Counted from the stretch's first letter, positions 1-8,652 are shown. The stretch is 14,384 nt of DNA from Symbiodinium natans (GCA_905221605.1 CAJNDS010000097.1:64001-78384), one strand, 5' to 3'. The notes: generated by a model not told the origin, from the letters alone. Numbers and translations: made by a program.

Positions 1-2
1 GT

Positions 3-104
3 AACAGGGTAAGCTTGGCAGTGCCTGGGACCATCTGCCAGAAGTTCCTGAGGAGCTTCGTGGAGATTATTGAAAACTCGGCCTGGCTGTCCTGGAACTT
101 CTGA
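3..104 (+). CDS. possible 3' end of a coding exon (partial, unidentified)
   Basis: A frame is open from the window edge and stops at TGA 102-104, giving about 33 residues. The last part (QKFLRSFVEIIENSAWLSW then NF) is not low-complexity and has a mixed, protein-like composition, unlike nearly every other open frame in the window. No family is recognised. The left end is missing, so length, start and reading frame upstream cannot be judged. The bases GGGTAAGC at 7-14 resemble a splice donor and several AG dinucleotides could be acceptors, so the frame may belong to a terminal exon or be chance. An open stretch of this length is not rare by chance. Confidence 0.22.
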   Translation, partial: NRVSLAVPGTICQKFLRSFVEIIENSAWLSWNF

Positions 105-667
105 CCAAGCTGGCTGGTGAAAGTGTTGAAGCCCAGGGGTGGCAGGTCGTTTGCTGCCGGTAGCGACCCCTGTCAGCTGTCTCTAGACGTCTCTGCGTGC
201 GTGTGTTGACTGGTACCTCCGCACAGGGCCCCCTTTTGTAAAACTGAAACGAAAGGAGCGTGCAATGCTGCTGACGTTTTTGGTCAAGCGCTGCCAGTAT
301 CTAGTACCAAAATGATCTCTCGTCAAGATGTTGGGAAGTACTGACGCAAAGTAACACAGGATGTGTGCGCAAGTTTAATTGCTGGCATCAGAGAATCTCT
401 TGCCACGGACGGTCAAGGATTAGGTCGTTGTGGCAAAGACGGAGTTTGCAGGCAGTTGAAGCATTCCACCCGATTCCGGCACGACACTTGGAAGTGCGTC
501 TGGATGCAATCTCGAGCCCCGCCGTCGTGATCTAGCTCGAGGTGCAGGAGCACACATTGGACACCGTGCGCGTGTCTCATACTGACGTTCGAAAGAAGTA
601 TGCCCTGGACGTATTCTGGCGAGAGCGTAACCCCCTATCGAGCTGAAAGCCTTTAACCAAAGGCTAG
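105..667. other. unique sequence with no recognisable gene
   Basis: This stretch has mixed composition without tandem repetition. No frame of useful length is open on either strand and no RNA gene structure was seen. If the left-edge frame is real, this would be its 3' UTR and downstream flank. Confidence 0.4.
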
Positions 668-679
668 CTACTCCTCAAC

Positions 680-735
680 CCTGACGATACACCTCCGACC
701 CCAACCAACCCTGAGAGCCCTCAGAGCCCTGAAAA
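680..735 (+). repeat. degenerate CCCTGA/CCCTCA tract
   Basis: Several CCCTGA-like hexamers follow one another (ACCCTGA, ACCCTGAGAG, CCCTCAGAG, CCCTGAAAA). They look like a decayed CCCTAAA telomere-type repeat, and a similar tract lies at 1003-1033. The degeneracy makes ancestry uncertain. The intervening 740-1000 is unique, with a T-rich/G8 stretch at about 850-880. Confidence 0.4.
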
Positions 736-1002
736 CCCGGAGCCCGTTCCCTGCCCTTCTCACCCTTCTTGCCACCTTGTCTTCCAAGATGGCGACATGC
801 CACGTGCTCTGCACTCGTGTCTCCTCAGGGTGTTGAATTGTGTTGTTGTGGTTCTCTTTTGGTTTTTGTTGGGGGGGGCTTCGGCAGCAACTCTGTGGGA
901 CATGGGGACGTGTGCTGCAAAGCAAAGAATGGGATCCTTTCTCATCCTCCCAAAACGGGGAAACCTGGAATGTCGTCAGTGTATAGATGTATGCCGTAAG
1001 CC

Positions 1003-1033
1003 GCAAACCCTAAGCCCTGAGCCCTGAACCCTG
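1003..1033 (+). repeat. short degenerate CCCTAA/CCCTGA telomere-like tract
   Basis: Four consecutive units of CCCTAAG, CCCTGAG, CCCTGAA and CCCTGG follow CAAA. The pattern is a decayed C-strand TTTAGGG-type repeat. It is short and interstitial, not a chromosome end. Confidence 0.5.
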
Positions 1034-1386
1034 GACTATCTCTGACTGACACAGAGATAATGTAAAATAGTTCTGTGTGTGGAGACTGAAACCGTGTGAA
1101 GGGATGACCTACGGTATCAACAAATTCGGAGTTACTGGTAGAACCATTGAACCAACATCGAACCCGCAGGAGCCCACAGGAGCTACCGTTTCTGAGAATA
1201 GTACGCCGTGGCATTGTGTATTTGTGACGCTTGTTGGTTTACACGGACTACCGAGATATCCGTATTTGCGATTGCTTTAGAATATTGAAGCTACTACTGT
1301 GAAAAATGGATAAGGAATTAAGCGAAGAGCCAACCTTTCGAGCATCAGAGGAGGTGGGGAGCTTAGACCTCAGGGAAAGACAAACA
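1034..1386. other. unique sequence with no recognisable gene
   Basis: The composition is mixed. Short open frames exist here but show no recognisable domain and no conserved pattern. Nothing else was found before the microsatellite at 1387. Confidence 0.4.
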
Positions 1387-1438
<52 letters not shown>

Positions 1439-1439
1439 T

Positions 1440-1440
<1 letters not shown>
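1387..1440 (+). repeat. (TGCG)n microsatellite
   Basis: The tetranucleotide TGCG is repeated without interruption over 54 bases, about 13.5 copies, and runs directly into the GT repeat. The alternating purine-pyrimidine pattern favours Z-DNA in general knowledge. Translated, it gives an RACV repeat, which explains the open frame from 1306 to 1590. Confidence 0.97.

Positions 1441-1441
<1 letters not shown>

Positions 1442-1480
<39 letters not shown>
1442..1480 (+). repeat. (GT)n microsatellite
   Basis: A perfect GT dinucleotide run of 39 bases directly follows the TGCG repeat. The two probably share an origin by slippage, since TGCG differs from TGTG by one base. Confidence 0.97.
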
Positions 1481-1483
<3 letters not shown>

Positions 1484-1878
1484 ATTCTTGTGTACTTATT
1501 TGTAGCTTTTTGCCACCACCCCCCTCCAGGCCGCCATTGTTTCCCCCCCGTCCCTCTTCAGGCGAAACAGAAAGGGAAAGGTTTGGATAAGCTCACAATA
1601 TGAAGCATCCACTACCACTATAGAGTATTCCACCCCCGCTTCTCTTCTTCACCTCTTTGTTTCCTTGCCGGCTTCTTCCTGAGCTTCTTCAAAGTCTGAG
1701 TTGATGCCAACTTGGGAGACTCAAACATGAAAGACTTCTATTTGTCAATTTGTTGCTTGCTTTTTTGATTTTTTGGGGTGGGCCGGGGTTGAAGCCTCTT
1801 TCGTCCTCTTTGCTGTTAGGTCTACAGTGGCCTGCTCTTAATCTTAGTTTCCCCACCTAACCCTTAAGTATAGAAATA
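1484..1878. other. pyrimidine-rich unique stretch, no gene seen
   Basis: The plus strand is rich in C and T blocks, for example CCACCACCCCCCTCC and CTTCTTCTTCACC runs around 1515-1690, and T-rich sequence around 1750-1775. No open frame of note and no RNA gene was seen. Confidence 0.4.
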
Positions 1879-1880
1879 TC

Positions 1881-1940
1881 ATATATATATATATACATAC
1901 ATATATACACATATATAGATATGTATATCTATCTATATTC
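1881..1940. repeat. (TA)n with CATA/GATA variants
   Basis: Alternating TA runs grade into TACATACATA and GATA-type tetranucleotides. The tract is AT-only apart from scattered C and G. It is simple low-complexity DNA. Confidence 0.9.
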
Positions 1941-2620
1941 ACATGGGCCATAAGGGAGCGCTCCAAAAAATAAGGTTGATCCTAAGGGAAAAGGTCGAAG
2001 CATCAGCTGTATCCATAGAGTATCCTATGCAGGTAGATATCTATCGTGTTAAAACCGCCGTGGGGCATGGAATCTTGCATCTAAATTTTGGTACGATGGA
2101 CAAGGAATGTCAGCCCCAAAACGCGCTAAAACTTTAGATTGCGCCATGCTGGGCTCTAAAACTTTGAAGCTGTGAATCTGGAATGTTGGAGATGGCATGT
2201 TAGGCCACCATTAAGAACATTAACCTGCTAAATAGACGCGAGCACTAGCACTACGAATCTTACTAGTACTACTCTAAAGATACTAGGGGGTTGGGAGGTA
2301 CTGGTAGTAAGAGGAAATACAGCCTTCAGGAGTTCCTGAAACAACAAAACACTTCTGCTATCTGCTCACAGTATAGCCTTTTGCGATGGCCCTCTAGCTA
2401 AGAAGTCCGCGTAGTCCCGCATACAGGCAGTCACCGAGATAGATACATAGATATAGCATATAGCGTATTGGTGTCTTACTTGTGTTTGATTTTCATATGA
2501 GAGTAGACCTACAAAACATCAGGGAAGTTGGAATGCGGTATGAGGCCACCTCAAGTGTATAGGCTGCGGAATATAGACTATTGGGTCCGAATGTTTCAGG
2601 AACTTCGGAAGGTGGGGAAG
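1941..2620. other. unique sequence with no recognisable gene
   Basis: A 64-residue frame at 1943-2137 on the plus strand is not low-complexity but matches no family I recognise, and nothing supports its expression. The 15-mer GAGCACTAGCACTAC occurs at 2240-2254 and again at 2763-2777. A 12-bp inverted pair (AGTTCCTGAAAC near 2333, its complement near 2594) lies in the same stretch. No gene is called. Confidence 0.35.
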
Positions 2621-2624
2621 GCGG

Positions 2625-2691
2625 GGAATTGAACCCAAAGCTTCTGAGAAGTCATACGGAGAACAAGTTCTCGAGAAACCACTAAGACTAA
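2625..2691 (-). ncRNA. tRNA-like polymerase III box pair, possible SINE relic
   Basis: On the minus strand, GGTTCAATTCC (2625-2635) fits the B-box consensus GGTTCRANNCC exactly. About 43 bases upstream of it on that strand, TTAGTCTTAGTGG (2679-2691) resembles an A box of the TAGTCTAGTGG kind with one extra T. Between them, CTTCTCAGAAG could form a small variable-arm-like hairpin. However, I could not pair an acceptor stem or an anticodon stem, so a functional tRNA is unlikely. A tRNA-derived SINE or a chance match are the alternatives. No A-rich or T-rich tail was identified. Confidence 0.22.
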
Positions 2692-3180
2692 GAATGTTCA
2701 CGACACTGACACTGCGAATAATGCCCATGCTACCTATCATAATACCAATACGGTTCGTATGTGAGCACTAGCACTACTCATCTTGCGAATATGAACAAGA
2801 AGGAGAAAACTAACACACGTCTGTGCTTACACAAAGACTCTACATATTGCATGCCTTGTAGTCCTATGGGTTCGCTCCCAACGTTTTCGTTGAAACTAAC
2901 CTTCCTTGGAATATCAAAATCACACATGCCACAACGACCCCAATATGCACATGTATACATATATATGATACCCAACCCCCCCTCCAAAACCTACCGTTTC
3001 TCAAAAAGCTCTACCCGAGCATCCTTAGAACACCGAACACTCCACTACGAAATTCCGCCCAACCTCTCAGAGCGACAGCACCCCTCCATACCCTGCAACA
3101 CTACACTACAACATTCTCTACTGTAACCTATCACGAGAACAGCATTGCGGCATGCTACTGTTGCCCACAGGCGAACATAA
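2692..3180. other. unique sequence with no recognisable gene
   Basis: The 121-codon plus frame at 2761-3126 and its minus-strand shadow have no recognisable domain, and composition drifts to C- and A-rich toward 3000-3120. I see nothing that supports a gene. Confidence 0.35.
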
Positions 3181-3280
3181 ATCCCCAAATGAGACCGACT
3201 CTCTAAACCCTGTTCCCTAAGTCTTATTCCCTTAACCTGCTTCGCAAAATTCTATTGCATAACCCATAATTTTCACAAAA

Positions 3281-3349
3281 AATGAAGCCTGTTCCCAGAA
3301 TCCTTTTCGCTAAATCCTAAAGCGCGGGATCCCTACATCGTATTCCCTA
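3281..3349 (+). repeat. 69-bp repeat block, copy 1
   Basis: The block starts AATGAAGCCTGTTCCC, runs through CCTTTTCGCTAAATCCT and GCGCGGGAT, and ends TATTCCCTA. It matches 4140-4208 with about five mismatches and no gap, at an offset of 859 bp. Weaker similarity continues upstream (TGCATAACCCATA here, TGCATAAACCATA at 4081), suggesting a longer duplicated unit. Confidence 0.85.
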
Positions 3350-3672
3350 AATCTTATTCCCCTAATCCCTAAATCTGTGGGGGGTTCACGAAATCGTAAA
3401 GAGGGGATCCTTAAATCACCAAAAATGAGAACCCCCCCCGCAATCAAAAAACATAAATCTTCTCGTTGGATCCTAAAGAGCGGGACCCCAAAATCTTATT
3501 CCCATCATTTTGCTCCCGAAGTCTTTCGCCCTAAGCTCCAAAGAGGGGGATCTTTAAATTCTGAAGAGGAAAGCCCCTGAATTCTAAAAGAAAACCCTAT
3601 TGATTCCCTAAATCTGATCGGGATCCCTAAATCTTGTTCCCAGAAATAAACTCCCTAAGTACTATTCCCTAA

Positions 3673-3700
3673 GGGGGGGGGGGGGGGGGGGGGGGGGGGG
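3673..3700 (+). repeat. 28-nt G homopolymer
   Basis: An uninterrupted run of 28 G sits between CCCTAA and AGTAAATCC inside the telomere-like array. It is the longest homopolymer in the window. Such tracts can form G-quadruplexes in general knowledge. The exact length could be affected by sequencing error. Confidence 0.95.
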
Positions 3701-4139
3701 AGTAAATCCTAAAGAGGAGCCCCTAAATCCTAAAAAGCATTCCCTAAATTTTGTTCCCTAAATCCTATTGCTTAAGCCCTAAAGAGGGGGTGCCCTAAAG
3801 ATGGCGATCCTTAAATCTTAGAAACGAGCCCTACTCAGGAAATCTTATCTCTACATTCAAAACAAAGGGATCCCCTGTCTTATGCCTTACTTGTACTCCC
3901 TAAATCCTGTTGCCTAAGCCCTCAAAAGGGGGTGGACTCCTAAATCCTAAAGATGAGAGCCCCAAGATCCTAAAGAAAATGTTATTCCCTAAAGCCTTCT
4001 CGCTAGAACATAAAGAGCGGGCTCCATAAATCTTGCTCCCTATATCTCATATTCCCTTAACCTTATTCACCAAATCCTGTTGCATAAACCATAGGCTGGA
4101 GGTCCTTCATTCCTAAAGAGGAGCCGTTAATTCCAACAA

Positions 4140-4208
4140 AATGAAGCCTGTTCCCGAAATCCTTTTCGCTAAATCCTCAAGCGCGGGATCTCTAAATCGT
4201 ATTCCCTA
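4140..4208 (+). repeat. 69-bp repeat block, copy 2
   Basis: This is the second copy of the block at 3281-3349, starting AATGAAGCCTG and ending TATTCCCTA, without gaps and with about five substitutions. It shows that the telomere-like array grew at least partly by larger duplications. Confidence 0.85.
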
Positions 4209-4639
4209 CGTATTACTCATCTTGTTCAGGGAGGAAGGGGGGGTGGTCACGAAATTTTAAAAATGAAATGTTCCTCTAGATTTTGTAAAAGTTAATCTTG
4301 TTTAATAAATCTTTTCGTTAAATCTTAAAGTGTTAGTGAATATGAGTTGTGTTCCGTATCCTTTTCACAAGAACTTAGAAAATAGGATTTGGGGACGAAG
4401 CTTTGGGATGCCCCCACTTTAGCGCTTGGCCAATACGACTTAGCTTTTATAATTTACGGACTCTCCCCTTGATAAAACAAACTCCTCTCTTAAGCCTTTA
4501 GGATTTTGGGAAGAATCCTATTCCCGAAATCCTGTTCGCAAAGTCCTAAAGAGCAGGATCCCCTATTTGCTCAAGATTGAGCGACAACGATCTAAGCCTC
4601 TGGGCTCTTTCGGGATATCTTCGGTGTTCAGGCTCGGGG

Positions 4640-4885
4640 CCGGGAGTGTTAAAACTCCCTTGTAAACCACGAGCCGAGCTTTCAAACTCTCCCCACCGAA
4701 GGCTAACGATTGAAGATTCCCGAAAGGAGTTATGGGGACTCTTCAATCGTGAATCTTCGGGGCTGTGAGTTTTTAAACAAAACCCTTTAAACCACAAGAG
4801 GTGCTTTAACACTCCCCGAAGGTTGAACAAGATTCCCGGAAAGAGTTCTGGGGAACCTTCAATCTTCAATCTTCAGGGCCGGTGT
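4640..4885 (+). repeat. tandem duplication of about 120 bp
   Basis: Two diverged copies follow one another. Shared anchors are TAAACCAC (4663 and 4788), CTCCCC then CCGAAGG, GATTCCCG (4715 and 4831), GAGTTNTGGGGA, TTCAATC and AATCTTCNGGGCNG (ending near 4765 and 4882). Offsets vary from 116 to 125 bp, so small indels have accumulated. A further fragment, GGGAATCTTCAATCTTC, lies at about 5174-5190. The 107-codon minus frame at 4546-4869 spans both copies and has no domain I recognise. Confidence 0.75.
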
Positions 4886-4955
4886 AACAGAAGAGAAGTT
4901 TCAAAACTGCGTTTCTATTTCAAAATACAGCAATGGTAAGTTTTTCCTTTTGTGT

Positions 4956-4973
4956 GGGGGGGGGGGGGGGGGG
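4956..4973 (+). repeat. 18-nt G homopolymer
   Basis: An uninterrupted run of 18 G follows TTTTGTGT and is followed by TCACGCA. It is another in the series of long G runs that all lie on the plus strand. Confidence 0.95.
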
Positions 4974-5102
4974 TCACGCATCCTTGGACTCCAAAGTCAG
5001 GGCGTGCCATGTCTTCAGGCTATGGGAGGCACTCAGCCTTACTCAGCCATACGAATGCTGCGGGGCGCGACAAGATTAAAGATTATAATGATAGGGATAT
5101 GT

Positions 5103-5264
5103 CCGATTCAAACTTGAATCGGCCGATTCAGTTTTGAATCGACCCTCCAACTGCAGATTCAGAAAATATTTCTGGGAATCTTCAATCTTCAAAGCTGGGG
5201 CCGATTCAACATTGAATCGGGTCCGTCTGTGGAACGTGCGAGGGCCGATTCAAGTTTGAATCGG
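5103..5264. repeat. four 20-nt CCGATTCAA/TTGAATCGG palindromes
   Basis: Near-perfect palindromes lie at 5103-5122, 5123-5142, 5201-5220 and 5245-5264. Three have 9-bp arms, CCGATTCAA and TTGAATCGG, around a two-base centre (AC, CA, GT). The second has a slightly altered arm and ends in CGA. The first two abut directly. The last two sit in a 44-bp tandem unit that also carries GGGTCCNTCTGTGGAA. The design resembles dimeric protein-binding sites, but it could equally be a small satellite. Confidence 0.85.
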
Positions 5265-5420
5265 GTCCATCTGTGGAAGCCACGTATCACGATAAAGTAT
5301 AGGAAAGCAAAATCGTAGTTTTGGGGGGAGGGGTACCATATATTTGTATGTAAGACGAACCTCTATGTATTATTTGACGCGGCTCCTTTCTGTATTCAAA
5401 GTTGTAATATTTTTAATAGT
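5265..5420. other. AT-rich spacer
   Basis: This short unique stretch contains a G6 block near 5323 and AT-rich sequence from 5337. Nothing is encoded. It leads into the 9-bp array. Confidence 0.4.
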
Positions 5421-7290
5421 TTGAAATTTTAAAAGCCTCCCGAACTATTAAAACGATTAAAAAGAAGCCTTTTTTATAGTTCTTAATAGTTTTAATAGTT
5501 CTAATAGTTTTAAAAGTTGTAAAAGTTTTAAAAGTTCAGGAATCTCCTGGCCAGGCCTTCTCCGTTCTAAAGTTTTAATGGTTTTAATGGTTTTAATAGT
5601 TTGAACTTTCCGAAAGCCTCCCGAACTATTGAAACTATTAAAAAGAAGCCGTTTTAATAGTTGTAATAGTTTTAATAGTTTCAATAGTTTTAATAGTTTT
5701 AAAAGTTTTATGGTTTTAATAGTTTTTTCAAAGTTTTAAAAGTTTGAACTTTCAAAAAGCCTCCCGAACTATTAAAACAATTAAAAGAAGCCTTTTAATA
5801 GCTTTAAAAGTTTTAATAGTTTGAACTTTCAAAAAGCCTCCCCAACTATTAAAACTATTAAAATGAAAAGGCCCTGGCCAGGAGATTCCTGAACTTTTAG
5901 CACTTTTAAAACTATTAAAACTATTAAAAAGGCTTCTTTTTGCTGGTTTCAATAGTTTTAACAGTCTTAATAGTTTGAACTTTTAAAACGCCTCCCGAAC
6001 TATTAAAACTATTAAAAAGAAACCTTTTTAATAGCTTCAATAGTTTTAATAGTTTTAATCGTTTTAATAGTTTTAATAGTTTTACTAGTTTTACTAGTTT
6101 TACTAGTTTTACTAGTTTTACTAGTTTTACTAGGCTTAATAGTTTTAATGCTTTTAATAGTTTTAATTGTTTTAATAGTTTTAATCGCTTTAATAGTTTT
6201 AATAGTTTTAATAGTTTTAATAGTTTTAATAGTTTTAATCGTTTTCGCAGTTTTAATAGTTTTAACAGTTCTAAAAGTTTTAAAAGTTCAGGAATCTCCT
6301 GGCCAGGCTTAAAAGTTTCAATAGTTTGAACTTTGAAAAAGCCTCCCGAATTATTAACGAAGCCTTTTTAATAGCTTTCATAGTTTTAATAGTTTGAACT
6401 TTCAAAAAGCCTCCTCAACTATTAAAACTATGCAAAAGAAAGGGCCCTGGCCAGGAGATTCCTGAACTTAAAACTTTTAAAACTATTGAAACTATTCAAA
6501 CTATTAAAACTATTCAAACTATTCAAACTATTCAAACTATTAAAACTATTAACACTATTGAAACTATTAAAACTATTACAACTAATAAAAGGCTTCTTTT
6601 TAATAGTTTGAAGGCCGTTTTAATAGTTTTGATAGTTTTTAATAGTTTTAATAGTTTTAATCGTTTTAATAGTTTGAATAGTTTTAATAGTTTTACTAGT
6701 TTTAATAGTTTTAATAGTTTTAAAAGGTTTAAAAGGTTTAAAAGTTCAGGAACCTCCTGGCCAGGCCTTCTCCTTTTTAAAGCTTTAACAGTTTTAATAG
6801 TTTGAACTTTCAAAAAGCCTCCCGAACTATTGAAACTATTAAAAAGAAGCCCTTTTAATAGTTGTAATAGTTTCAATAGTTTTAATAGTTTCAATAGTTT
6901 TAATAGTTTTAATAGTTTCAATAGTTTTAATGGTTTTTTCAAAGTTTTAAAAGTTCAGGAATCTCCTGGCCAGGCCTTCTCCTTTTTAAAGTTGCAATAG
7001 TTTTAATAGTTTGAACTTTTAAAAAGCCTCCCGAACTATTAGAACTATTAAAAAGAAGCCTTTTTAAGAGTTCTAATAGTTTGAACTTTTAAAAGGCCTC
7101 CCAAACTATCAAAACTATTAAAACGAAAAGGCCTCGGCCAGGAGATTCCTGAACTTTCAAAACCTTTCAAACTTTTAAAACTATTAAAAGAATTAAAACT
7201 ATTAAAACCTTTAAAAAGGCTGCCATAGTTTTGAAAGTTTTACGAGTTTGAGTTTTTAAAAGCCTCCCAAATTATTAAAACATTTAAACT
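5420..7290. repeat. strand-switching TTTTAATAG array with seven 21-nt cores
   Basis: About 1.9 kb is built from a 9-bp unit, TTTTAATAG, and its complement CTATTAAAA. Common variants are TTTCAATAG, TTTTACTAG (a run near 6085-6135) and TTTTAAAAG. Into it are set seven copies of a GC-rich core, TTCAGGAATCTCC-TGGCCAGG: forward at 5535-5555, 6287-6307, 6745-6765 and 6954-6974, and inverted at 5873-5893, 6446-6466 and about 7133-7153. Array orientation flips at two kinds of hinge. One is AATAGTT, a 22-nt loop (TGAACTTTC then AAAAAGCCTCCCG), then AACTATT, for example 6796-6831. The other is CTATTAAAAA-GAAGCC-TTTTTAATAG. The 9-bp unit reads LKL/LLK in one frame and FNS in another, which explains the open frames here. 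Confidence 0.92.
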
Positions 7291-7300
7291 ATTCAAACTT

Positions 7301-7712
7301 GGAACAACTTAGGCGGTCAAAATTTGCCGGGATCCCCTTGGCGCCCTGCAAAAGTCCGGCAAATACCACACAAAACGGCAAAGGGCAGGAACAACTTTGC
7401 CGGTCAAAATTTGCCGGTATCCCCTTGGCGCCCTGCAAAAGTCCCGCAAATACCACACAAAACGACAAATGGTAGGAACAACTTTGCCGGTCAAAACGTG
7501 CCAGGATCCCCTTGGCGCCCTGCAAAAGTCCGGCAAATACCACACAAAACGGCAAAGGGTAGGAACAACTTTGCCGGTCAAAATTTGCCGGGATCCCCTT
7601 GGCGCCCTGCAAAAGTCCCGCAAATACCACACAAAACCGAAAAGGGTAGGAACAACTTAGGCGGTCAAAATTTGCCGGGATCCCCTTGGCGCCCTGCAAC
7701 AGTCCAGCAAAG
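7301..7712 (+). repeat. 87-bp satellite, five units
   Basis: Units start at GGAACAACTT at 7301, 7388, 7475, 7562 and 7649, an exact 87-bp period. The last unit breaks off near 7712. Each carries TTGCCGGTCAAAA, GGATCCCCTTGGCGCCC (GTATCC in unit 2), CCGCAAATACCACAC and a short AAGGGTA end. In unit 1 the 9-bp arms ATTTGCCGG (7322-7330) and CCGGCAAAT (7356-7364) enclose a 25-nt loop. Other units keep a weaker version. Because 87 is a multiple of three, frames stay open on both strands and give 29-residue repeats. Those are not evidence of a gene. Confidence 0.95.
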
Positions 7713-8127
7713 CAAATTTTGTCCATCATGTTTTCTGACAAAAAAGGTTGGACAAAATCTCCCTGGATCTACGCGGTGCTGTTTTCTTCCAAAGACGTGG
7801 CGCGTAGATCCAGGCACATTTTGTCCATCATGTTTTCTGACAAAAAAGGTTGGACAAAATCTCCCTGGATCTACGCGGTGCTGTTTTCTTCCAAAGACGT
7901 GGCGCGTAGATCCAGGCACATTTTGTCCATCATGTTTTCTGACGAAAATGGTTGGACACAGACGTGTCGCGTAGATCCAGACAAATTTTGTCCAGAATGT
8001 TTTTGACAAAAATGGTTGGACAAAATCTGCCTGGATCTACGCGGTGCTGTTTTCTTCCAGAGACGCGGCACGCAGATCCAGGCAAATTTTGTCCATCATG
8101 TTTTTCTGACAAAAATGGTTGGACAAA
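7713..8127 (+). repeat. 102-bp satellite with 26-bp stem-loop, about four units
   Basis: The marker GTCCATCATG (GTCCAGAATG in one unit) lies at 7721, 7823, 7925, 7990 and 8091, giving spacings of 102, 102, 65 and 101. Each full unit has a stem of 26 bp with two mismatches around a 25-nt loop: arms 7750-7775 and 7801-7826, then 7852-7877 and 7903-7928. The arms run GGACAAAAT-CCTGGATCTACGCG and the complement. The short third unit lacks the left arm and most of the loop. The repeat abuts the 87-bp satellite with no clear spacer. Confidence 0.94.
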
Positions 8128-8135
8128 ACCTGCCT

Positions 8136-8652
8136 ACTTAGGCTGTCTTCACTCTTGCTGAAGACTAGCGGGCTTGTCATGCTCCTTTCTTGTTGGGAAA
8201 AGATTAGAGCATCGCTTTCCAGTTCCGATTACACTTGAAAGTGGAAGAAGAACTTTCTCATTTTCTATTCAGAGAAAGAGCATCTCCGTCCCTTAAAAGG
8301 TAAAGGAGCTTTCTTCCATCCTTTAAAAAGAGGTAAAGAAGCTCTATGATGCTCTCCCGTCCCCTATCCGTTTTTGAGGCGACTTTATCCATCTTGTTCC
8401 CGGCCTCTCTAGCCTTCCCCTTCCCCTCTTCGCCTTCCTCCTTTCTTCACTCCTCTTTCTATCGTGCCCATTACGTGGCCTTTTCTCCTCTTTTTCCCTT
8501 TTGACATTCAGCAGGGAAATCCAGGCAGGGCAAGGTTAAGAAAGGAGAGTGAAGGGCATGACAAGAGCGAGGAGTTCTCTGCTCCTGCTCACTTCCTTCC
8601 ACACCTCTCTACATGTCGCTGCGTGTTCTTTTCTCCTATTTCGTTCTTCTTA
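8136..8652 (+). repeat. long diverged duplication, copy 1
   Basis: The block opens with ACTTAGGCTGTCTTC at 8136, matching 8851-8883 with two mismatches over 33 bases. The main body, 8235-8652, matches 9073-9478 at an offset of 836 to 838 bp. Shared landmarks include TTGAAAGTGGAAGAAG, GAAAGAGCATCTCCGTCCC, ATCGTGCCCATTACGTGGCC and CATTCAGCAGGGAAATCC. The body is strand-biased, with CTTCC-rich then GGAGAG-rich parts. Both copies translate to a similar QQGNPGRARLRKESEGHDK stretch, but this follows from nucleotide identity and no start or domain supports coding. Confidence 0.85.

Larger units (their letters stand above)
3180..4560 (+). repeat. degenerate CCCTAAATC(TTATT) telomere-like array
   Basis: For about 1.4 kb the plus strand repeats loose variants of CCCTAAATC, TCCTAAAGAG, TATTCCCTAAAT and GGGATCCCTAAATC. 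The commonest words are CCTAAA and CCCTAAAT, close to the C-strand of a TTTAGGG telomere repeat, but unit length and sequence vary strongly. A higher-order pattern (CCCTAAATCTTATT, then CCTAAAGAGGGGATCC) is visible, and one 69-bp block occurs twice. The array holds a 28-nt G run at 3673-3700. The right end, from about 4210, decays into AT-rich sequence with only scattered CCTAAA words. No gene lies within it. Confidence 0.7.

Noticed and set aside
1943-2137. 64-codon plus frame of mixed composition
   Set aside because: It is not low-complexity, but it is short, unrecognised and without supporting context.
6532-6942. 136-codon minus frame rich in LLKLLK
   Set aside because: It is the 9-bp TTTTAATAG repeat read in frame. 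The resemblance to an amphipathic helix is a by-product of the repeat.
7324-7974. 216-codon plus frame and 150-codon minus frame over the satellites
   Set aside because: Periods of 87 and 102 are multiples of three, so frames stay open on both strands in several phases. Equal openness of competing frames argues against coding.
7301-8127. CRISPR array, because of regular repeats with hairpins
   Set aside because: Units are contiguous satellites of 87 and 102 bp with no unique spacers, and the surroundings are eukaryotic in character.
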